DNA of 64,000 bases from Cornus controversa (taxonomy: Eukaryota; Streptophyta; Magnoliopsida; Cornales; Cornaceae): NCBI GenBank assembly GCA_026545225.1, contig CM048847.1, forward strand, positions 14,441,835-14,505,834, given 5' to 3'. The translations under genes and the position numbers were made by a program. This document shows, one piece after another, positions 55,350 to 64,000 of this stretch. Every line of letters begins with the position of its first letter. Position 1 is the stretch's first letter. The notes beneath the pieces were generated by a model. The model made no database searches. It saw only the letters and a program-made list of their open reading frames with translations, and was not told the DNA's origin.

Positions 55350-57563
55350 GGTTGGTAGCTTGTAAATTATTTCCTTTAGACGTCCAAACGGTCGAAATTG
55401 GAACAAAGCACCATACGGTTGTGATGAAGGTCGGATTGACATGTTCGTCACTTCTTTTGGATGCTTTGATGGTCTAATTTGGAAAAAAGAAACTTACGAT
55501 TCTGATTATGACACGACTTCTCAAGGAATGGGGTTTTTGAATCTAAACAACTCAAACAAAACTTGTTTAAAATCATCGATAGCTTGGGAATTGTTTCTTT
55601 TACTTTTCCAGATGGTTGAAGTTGGCATAGAGCACCATACGGTTGTGATCATTCATGAGTGCAGCAAGGAATTACTATTTTTGATTCAGGACGTCCTGAT
55701 GGTTGAATTTGGCATAAAGCAATGTATAATTCTAAGTATGGCACGATTTCACGTGGATTGGGACTTTTCGAATCAGGACAAGTCAAACGAAACAAGTTCG
55801 AAACCATTGTTGTCATTCTCTATTCTTCTGGACATCCAGATGGTCAATTCTAGCATAAAGCGCCATACGGTTGTCGTCGTGCCTGATTATTGCAAGCAAT
55901 TGTTCTTTACGACTCAGAACAACTCAAACAAACATGGATGAAGATCGGATCGACATGCTCGTCGTTTCTTTGGGACGCTTTGATGGTTTCATTTAGAAAA
56001 AAGCAGCGTACGATTAGTATTATGGCACGACTTCTCTTGGAATGTGGTTTTCTAATCATAACAACTCAAATGAAACAAGTTTAAAATGGTTGTGAGCTTG
56101 CTAATTGTTTCCTTTAGATGTCCAAACGGTCGAATTTGGAACAAAGCACCATACGGTTGTGATGAAGATCGGATTGACATGTTCGTCACTTCTTTTGGAT
56201 GCTTTGATGGTCTAATTTGGAAAAAAGAAACTTACGATTCTGATTATGGCACGACTTCTCAAGGAATGGGTTTTTGAATCAGAACAACTCAAACTAAACT
56301 TGTTTGAAATCATCGATAGCTTGGGAATTGTTTCTTTTACTTGTCCAGATGGTTGAAGTTGGCATAGAGCACCATACGGTTGTGATCATTCATGGGTGCA
56401 GTATGGAATTACTCTTTTTGATTCAGGAAGTCCTGACGGTTGAATTTGGCATAAAGCAACGTATAATTCTAAGTATGGCACGATTTCACATGGATTGGAA
56501 TTTTCGAATCAGGACAAGTCAAACGAAACAAGTTCGAAACCGTTGTTGTCATTCTCTATTTTTCTGGACATCTAGATGGTCAATTCTAGCACAAAGCGCC
56601 ATACGGTTGTCGTCATGCCTGATTATTGCAAGCAATAGTTCTTTCGACTCAGAACAACTCAAACAGACATGGATGAAGATCGGATCGACATGCTCGTCGT
56701 TTCTTTGGGACGCTTTGATGGTTTCATTTAGAAAAAAGCAGCGTACGATTACTATTATGGCACGACTTCTCTTGCTTGGAATGTGGTTTTCTAATCATAA
56801 CAACTCAAATGAAACAAGTTTAAAATGGTTGGTAGCTTGCAAATTGTTTCCTTTAGATGTCGAAACGGTCGAATTTGGAACCAAGCACCATACGGTTGTG
56901 ACGAAGATCGGATTGACATGTTCGTCACTTCTTTTGGATGCTTTGATGGTCTAATTTGGAAAAAAGAAACTTACGATTCTGATTATGACACAACTTCTCA
57001 AGGAATGGGGTTTTTGAATCAGAACAACTGAAACTAAACTTGTTTAAAATCATCGATAGCTTGGGAATTGTTTCTTTTACTTGTCCAGATGGTTGAAGTT
57101 GGCATAGAGCACCATACGGTTGTGATCATTCATGAGTGCAGCAAGGAATTACTCTTTTCGATTCAGGACGTCCTCACGGTCGAATTAGGCATAAAGCAAC
57201 GTATAATTCTATGTATGGCACGATTTCACGTTGATTGGACTTTTCGAATCCGGACAGGTCAAACGAAACAAGTTCAAAACCGTTGTTGTCATTCTCTATT
57301 CTTCTAGACATCCAGATGGTCAATTCTAGCACAAAGCACCATACGGTTATGGTCATGCCTGGTTAATGCAAGGAATTGTTCTTTTCGACTCAGAACAACT
57401 CAAAAAAACATGGATGAAGATCGGATCGACATGCTCGTCCTTTCTTTGGGACCCTTTGATGGTTTCATTTAGAAAAAAGTAGCGTACGATTAGTAGTATG
57501 GCACGACTTCTGTTGGAATGTGGTTTTTCAATCAAAACAACTCAAATGAAACAAGTTTAAAAT
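55350..57563 (+). repeat. HOR copy 26 (T/A type)
   Basis: Full copy with T at HOR 1231 (window 56580) and A at HOR 1531. Confidence 0.97.
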
Positions 57564-59777
57564 GGTTGGTAGCTTGTAAATTATTTCCTTTAGACGTCCA
57601 AACGGTCGAAATTGGAACAAAGCACCATACGGTTGTGATGAAGGTCGGATTGACATGTTCGTCACTTCTTTTGGATGCTTTGATGGTCTAATTTGGAAAA
57701 AAGAAACTTACGATTCTGATTATGACACGACTTCTCAAGGAATGGGGTTTTTGAATCTAAACAACTCAAACAAAACTTGTTTAAAATCATCGATAGCTTG
57801 GGAATTGTTTCTTTTACTTTTCCAGATGGTTGAAGTTGGCATAGAGCACCATACGGTTGTGATCATTCATGAGTGCAGCAAGGAATTACTATTTTTGATT
57901 CAGGACGTCCTGATGGTTGAATTTGGCATAAAGCAATGTATAATTCTAAGTATGGCACGATTTCACGTGGATTGGGACTTTTCGAATCAGGACAAGTCAA
58001 ACGAAACAAGTTCGAAACCATTGTTGTCATTCTCTATTCTTCTGGACATCCAGATGGTCAATTCTAGCATAAAGCGCCATACGGTTGTCGTCGTGCCTGA
58101 TTATTGCAAGCAATTGTTCTTTACGACTCAGAACAACTCAAACAAACATGGATGAAGATCGGATCGACATGCTCGTCGTTTCTTTGGGACGCTTTGATGG
58201 TTTCATTTAGAAAAAAGCAGCGTACGATTAGTATTATGGCACGACTTCTCTTGGAATGTGGTTTTCTAATCATAACAACTCAAATGAAACAAGTTTAAAA
58301 TGGTTGTGAGCTTGCTAATTGTTTCCTTTAGATGTCCAAACGGTCGAATTTAGAACAAAGCACCATACGGTTGTGATGAAGATCGGATTGACATGTTCGT
58401 CACTTCTTTTGGATGCTTTGATGGTCTAATTTGGAAAAAAGAAACTTACGATTCTGATTATGGCACGACTTCTCAAGGAATGGGTTTTTGAATCAGAACA
58501 ACTCAAACTAAACTTGTTTGAAATCATCGATAGCTTGGGAATTGTTTCTTTTACTTGTCCAGATGGTTGAAGTTGGCATAGAGCACCATACGGTTGTGAT
58601 CATTCATGGGTGCAGTATGGAATTACTCTTTTTGATTCAGGAAGTCCTGACGGTTGAATTTGGCATAAAGCAACGTATAATTCTAAGTATGGCACGATTT
58701 CACATGGATTGGAATTTTCGAATCAGGACAAGTCAAACGAAACAAGTTCGAAACCGTTGTTGTCATTCTCTATTTTTCTGGACATCTAGATGGTCAATTC
58801 TAGCACAAAGCGCCATACGGTTGTCGTCATGCCTGATTATTGCAAGCAATAGTTCTTTCGACTCAGAACAACTCAAACAGACATGGATGAAGATCGGATC
58901 GACATGCTCGTCGTTTCTTTGGGACGCTTTGATGGTTTCATTTAGAAAAAAGCAGCGTACGATTACTATTATGGCACGACTTCTCTTGCTTGGAATGTGG
59001 TTTTCTAATCATAACAACTCAAATGAAACAAGTTTAAAATGGTTGGTAGCTTGCAAATTGTTTCCTTTAGATGTCGAAACGGTCGAATTTGGAACCAAGC
59101 ACCATACGGTTGTGACGAAGATCGGATTGACATGTTCGTCACTTCTTTTGGATGCTTTGATGGTCTAATTTGGAAAAAAGAAACTTACGATTCTGATTAT
59201 GACACAACTTCTCAAGGAATGGGGTTTTTGAATCAGAACAACTGAAACTAAACTTGTTTAAAATCATCGATAGCTTGGGAATTGTTTCTTTTACTTGTCC
59301 AGATGGTTGAAGTTGGCATAGAGCACCATACGGTTGTGATCATTCATGAGTGCAGCAAGGAATTACTCTTTTCGATTCAGGACGTCCTCACGGTCGAATT
59401 AGGCATAAAGCAACGTATAATTCTATGTATGGCACGATTTCACGTTGATTGGACTTTTCGAATCCGGACAGGTCAAACGAAACAAGTTCAAAACCGTTGT
59501 TGTCATTCTCTATTCTTCTAGACATCCAGATGGTCAATTCTAGCACAAAGCACCATACGGTTATGGTCATGCCTGGTTAATGCAAGGAATTGTTCTTTTC
59601 GACTCAGAACAACTCAAAAAAACATGGATGAAGATCGGATCGACATGCTCGTCCTTTCTTTGGGACCCTTTGATGGTTTCATTTAGAAAAAAGTAGCGTA
59701 CGATTAGTAGTATGGCACGACTTCTGTTGGAATGTGGTTTTTCAATCAAAACAACTCAAATGAAACAAGTTTAAAAT
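57564..59777 (+). repeat. HOR copy 27 (T/A type)
   Basis: Full copy with T at HOR 1231 (window 58794) and A at HOR 1531. It has a private G to A at 58352 (HOR 789), giving AATTTAGAAC in the block 2 A1 monomer. Confidence 0.97.
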
Positions 59778-61991
59778 GGTTGGTAGCTTGTATATTATTT
59801 CCTTTAGACGTCCAAACGGTCGAAATTAGAACAAAGCACCATACGGTTGTGATGAAGGTCGGATTGACATGTTCGTCACTTCTTTTGGATGCTTTGATGG
59901 TCTAATTTGGAAAAAAGAAACTTACGATTCTGATTATGACACGACTTCTCAAGGAATGGGGTTTTTGAATCTAAACAACTCAAACAAAACTTGTTTAAAA
60001 TCATCGATAGCTTGGGAATTGTTTCTTTTACTTTTCCAGATGGTTGAAGTTGGCATAGAGCACCATACGGTTGTGATCATTCATGAGTGCAGCAAGGAAT
60101 TACTATTTTTGATTCAGGACGTCCTGATGGTTGAATTTGGCATAAAGCAATGTATAATTCTAAGTATGGCACGATTTCACGTGGATTGGGACTTTTCGAA
60201 TCAGGACAAGTCAAACGAAACAAGTTCGAAACCATTGTTGTCATTCTCTATTCTTCTGGACATCCAGATGGTCAATTCTAGCATAAAGCGCCATACGGTT
60301 GTCGTCGTGCCTGATTATTGCAAGCAATTGTTCTTTACGACTCAGAACAACTCAAACAAACATGGATGAAGATCGGATCGACATGCTCGTCGTTTCTTTG
60401 GGACGCTTTGATGGTTTCATTTAGAAAAAAGCAGCGTACGATTAGTATTATGGCACGACTTCTCTTGGAATGTGGTTTTCTAATCATAACAACTCAAATG
60501 AAACAAGTTTAAAATGGTTGTGAGCTTGCTAATTGTTTCCTTTAGATGTCCAAACGGTCGAATTTGGAACAAAGCACCATACGGTTGTGATGAAGATCGG
60601 ATTGACATGTTCGTCACTTCTTTTGGATGCTTTGATGGTCTAATTTGGAAAAAAGAAACTTACGATTCTGATTATGGCACGACTTCTCAAGGAATGGGTT
60701 TTTGAATCAGAACAACTCAAACTAAACTTGTTTGAAATCATCGATAGCTTGGGAATTGTTTCTTTTACTTGTCCAGATGGTTGAAGTTGGCATAGAGCAC
60801 CATACGGTTGTGATCATTCATGGGTGCAGTATGGAATTACTCTTTTTGATTCAGGAAGTCCTGACGGTTGAATTTGGCATAAAGCAACGTATAATTCTAA
60901 GTATGGCACGATTTCACATGGATTGGAATTTTCGAATCAGGACAAGTCAAACGAAACAAGTTCGAAACCGTTGTTGTCATTCTCTATTTTTCTGGACATC
61001 TAGATGGTCAATTCTAGCACAAAGCGCCATACGGTTGTCGTCATGCCTGATTATTGCAAGCAATAGTTCTTTCGACTCAGAACAACTCAAACAGACATGG
61101 ATGAAGATCGGATCGACATGCTCGTCGTTTCTTTGGGACGCTTTGATGGTTTCATTTAGAAAAAAGCAGCGTACGATTACTATTATGGCACGACTTCTCT
61201 TGCTTGGAATGTGGTTTTCTAATCATAACAACTCAAATGAAACAAGTTTAAAATGGTTGGTAGCTTGCAAATTGTTTCCTTTAGATGTCGAAACGGTCGA
61301 ATTTGGAGCCAAGCACCATACGGTTGTGACGAAGATCGGATTGACATGTTCGTCACTTCTTTTGGATGCTTTGATGGTCTAATTTGGAAAAAAGAAACTT
61401 ACGATTCTGATTATGACACAACTTCTCAAGGAATGGGGTTTTTGAATCAGAACAACTGAAACTAAACTTGTTTAAAATCATCGATAGCTTGGGAATTGTT
61501 TCTTTTACTTGTCCAGATGGTTGAAGTTGGCATAGAGCACCATACGGTTGTGATCATTCATGAGTGCAGCAAGGAATTACTCTTTTCGATTCAGGACGTC
61601 CTCACGGTCGAATTAGGCATAAAGCAACGTATAATTCTATGTATGGCACGATTTCACGTTGATTGGACTTTTCGAATCCGGACAGGTCAAACGAAACAAG
61701 TTCAAAACCGTTGTTGTCATTCTCTATTCTTCTAGACATCCAGATGGTCAATTCTAGCACAAAGCACCATACGGTTATGGTCATGCCTGGTTAATGCAAG
61801 GAATTGTTCTTTTCGACTCAGAACAACTCAAAAAAACATGGATGAAGATCGGATCGACATGCTCGTCCTTTCTTTGGGACCCTTTGATGGTTTCATTTAG
61901 AAAAAAGTAGCGTACGATTAGTAGTATGGCACGACTTCTGTTGGAATGTGGTTTTTCAATCAAAACAACTCAAATGAAACAAGTTTAAAAT
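59778..61991 (+). repeat. HOR copy 28 (T/G type)
   Basis: Full copy with T at HOR 1231 (61008) and G at HOR 1531 (61308). It has two private changes near its start: A to T at 59793 (HOR 16) and G to A at 59828 (HOR 51, giving AAATTAGAAC in the block 1 A1 monomer). Confidence 0.97.
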
Positions 61992-64000
61992 GGTTGGTAG
62001 CTTGTAAATTATTTCCTTTAGACGTCCAAACGGTCGAAATTGGAACAAAGCACCATACGGTTGTGATGAAGGTCGGATTGACATGTTCGTCACTTCTTTT
62101 GGATGCTTTGATGGTCTAATTTGGAAAAAAGAAACTTACGATTCTGATTATGACACGACTTCTCAAGGAATGGGGTTTTTGAATCTAAACAACTCAAACA
62201 AAACTTGTTTAAAATCATCGATAGCTTGGGAATTGTTTCTTTTACTTTTCCAGATGGTTGAAGTTGGCATAGAGCACCATACGGTTGTGATCATTCATGA
62301 GTGCAGCAAGGAATTACTATTTTTGATTCAGGACGTCCTGATGGTTGAATTTGGCATAAAGCAATGTATAATTCTAAGTATGGCACGATTTCACGTGGAT
62401 TGGGACTTTTCGAATCAGGACAAGTCAAACGAAACAAGTTCGAAACCATTGTTGTCATTCTCTATTCTTCTGGACATCCAGATGGTCAATTCTAGCATAA
62501 AGCGCCATACGGTTGTCGTCGTGCCTGATTATTGCAAGCAATTGTTCTTTACGACTCAGAACAACTCAAACAAACATGGATGAAGATCGGATCGACATGC
62601 TCGTCGTTTCTTTGGGACGCTTTGATGGTTTCATTTAGAAAAAAGCAGCGTACGATTAGTATTATGGCACGACTTCTCTTGGAATGTGGTTTTCTAATCA
62701 TAACAACTCAAATGAAACAAGTTTAAAATGGTTGTGAGCTTGCTAATTGTTTCCTTTAGATGTCCAAACGGTCGAATTTGGAACAAAGCACCATACGGTT
62801 GTGATGAAGATCGGATTGACATGTTCGTCACTTCTTTTGGATGCTTTGATGGTCTAATTTGGAAAAAAGAAACTTACGATTCTGATTATGGCACGACTTC
62901 TCAAGGAATGGGTTTTTGAATCAGAACAACTCAAACTAAACTTGTTTGAAATCATCGATAGCTTGGGAATTGTTTCTTTTACTTGTCCAGATGGTTGAAG
63001 TTGGCATAGAGCACCATACGGTTGTGATCATTCATGGGTGCAGTATGGAATTACTCTTTTTGATTCAGGAAGTCCTGACGGTTGAATTTGGCATAAAGCA
63101 ACGTATAATTCTAAGTATGGCACGATTTCACATGGATTGGAATTTTCGAATCAGGACAAGTCAAACGAAACAAGTTCGAAACCGTTGTTGTCATTCTCTA
63201 TTTTCCTGGACATCTAGATGGTCAATTCTAGCACAAAGCGCCATACGGTTGTCGTCATGCCTGATTATTGCAAGCAATAGTTCTTTCGACTCAGAACAAC
63301 TCAAACAGACATGGATGAAGATCGGATCGACATGCTCGTCGTTTCTTTGGGACGCTTTGATGGTTTCATTTAGAAAAAAGCAGCGTACGATTACTATTAT
63401 GGCACGACTTCTCTTGCTTGGAATGTGGTTTTCTAATCATAACAACTCAAATGAAACAAGTTTAAAATGGTTGGTAGCTTGCAAATTGTTTCCTTTAGAT
63501 GTCGAAACGGTCGAATTTGGAGCCAAGCACCATACGGTTGTGACGAAGATCGGATTGACATGTTCGTCACTTCTTTTGGATGCTTTGATGGTCTAATTTG
63601 GAAAAAAGAAACTTACGATTCTGATTATGACACAACTTCTCAAGGAATGGGGTTTTTGAATCAGAACAACTGAAACTAAACTTGTTTAAAATCATCGATA
63701 GCTTGGGAATTGTTTCTTTTACTTGTCCAGATGGTTGAAGTTGGCATAGAGCACCATACGGTTGTGATCATTCATGAGTGCAGCAAGGAATTACTCTTTT
63801 CGATTCAGGACGTCCTCACGGTCGAATTAGGCATAAAGCAACGTATAATTCTATGTATGGCACGATTTCACGTTGATTGGACTTTTCGAATCCGGACAGG
63901 TCAAACGAAACAAGTTCAAAACCGTTGTTGTCATTCTCTATTCTTCTAGACATCCAGATGGTCAATTCTAGCACAAAGCACCATACGGTTATGGTCATGC
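61992..64000 (+). repeat. HOR copy 29 (T/G type), cut by window end
   Basis: The first 2,009 bases of a further copy, ending inside monomer A3 of block 3. It has T at HOR 1231 (63222) and G at HOR 1531 (63522), as in copy 28, and a private T to C at 63205 (HOR 1214). The array evidently continues past the window. Confidence 0.97.

Larger units (their letters stand above)
1..64000. repeat. Satellite array of 2,214-bp higher-order repeats (28 full copies + 1 partial)
   Basis: The sequence returns to the same text every 2,214 bases from the first base to the last, for example GGTTGGTAGCTTGTAAATTA at 1, 2215, 4428, 6642 and so on. Copies differ from each other at only a handful of positions, whereas the three internal blocks of one copy differ by several percent plus small indels. 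That is the signature of a higher-order satellite repeat homogenised recently at the 2.2-kb level. No unique sequence, transposon insertion, inversion or gene interrupts it, so the array is longer than this window on both sides. Known eukaryotic satellites of this type occupy centromeres, pericentromeres, subtelomeres or heterochromatic knobs; nothing here tells these apart. The family is not recognised. Long tandem arrays are prone to assembly error, so the copy number should be treated as that of this assembly. Confidence 0.98.

Noticed and set aside
1..64000. CRISPR array or bacterial repeat locus
   Set aside because: Every part of the unit repeats, with no variable spacers. The unit is 2,214 bp, and no cas-like genes or leader are present.
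1..64000. Tandem rDNA, 5S, histone or other gene array
   Set aside because: The unit contains no recognisable rRNA, tRNA or histone sequence and is built entirely of diverged copies of one monomer of about 143 bp.
1..64000. Tandem retrotransposon or DNA transposon
   Set aside because: There are no reverse transcriptase, integrase or transposase frames, no terminal repeats with TG...CA ends, no primer-binding site and no target-site duplication. The whole unit resolves into satellite monomers.
1..64000. CENP-B box or telomere-type repeats
   Set aside because: The closest TTCG-containing stretches, such as TTCGAATCAGGACAAG and TTCGAATCCGGACAGG, lack the CGGG part of the CENP-B core. No TTTAGGG or TTAGGG runs were seen.

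Overview
The whole 64 kb window is one uninterrupted head-to-tail satellite DNA array. I see no protein-coding gene, RNA gene, transposon, CRISPR array or unique flanking sequence, and the array runs off both ends. A long, nearly identical tandem array with nested periodicity points to a eukaryotic nuclear genome, most plausibly centromeric, pericentromeric or other heterochromatic satellite. The base composition is about 40% GC by rough count. I do not recognise the satellite family. A plant host is my guess because of the monomer length and AT-rich style, but the sequence does not prove it.

The organisation is nested. (1) The basic monomer is about 143 bp, near the length of DNA on a nucleosome core. 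It is recognisable by a GGT[C/T].AATTT.G.A.AAAG-like start. (2) Monomers alternate between two types. Type A continues with CCATACGGTTGT, and type B with a TACGATT/TATAATT...TGGCACGA stretch. Together they form an A-B dimer of about 286 bp. (3) Three dimers make a block of about 738 bp. The first A monomer has lost 62 bp (now 81 bp), the second A has lost a different 56 bp (now 87 bp), and the third A is full length. (4) Three diverged blocks (738, 739 and 737 bp) make a 2,214-bp higher-order repeat (HOR) of 18 monomers. (5) The HOR is repeated 28 times in full plus a partial 29th copy of 2,009 bp. Every complete copy is 2,214 bp except copy 2, which is 2,213 bp.

HOR copies are almost identical. 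By eye I found only about two dozen differences in 64 kb. Most come from two sites that vary among copies: HOR position 1231 (C/T) and HOR position 1531 (A/G). Copies 1-15 are nearly invariant, while copies 16-29 carry nearly all of the shared variation. All four combinations of the two sites occur, which suggests exchange or gene conversion between copies. Copies 21-26 show a (CG, CG, TA) pattern twice, hinting at a recent duplication of a three-HOR segment.

HOR positions in this annotation are counted from the first base of each copy, with copy 1 starting at base 1. This phase is arbitrary. The many short open reading frames are by-products of the repeat: they overlap, differ between sister blocks, and show no sign of protein-level constraint. 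The interest of the window lies in the satellite's architecture and history, not in a gene system.
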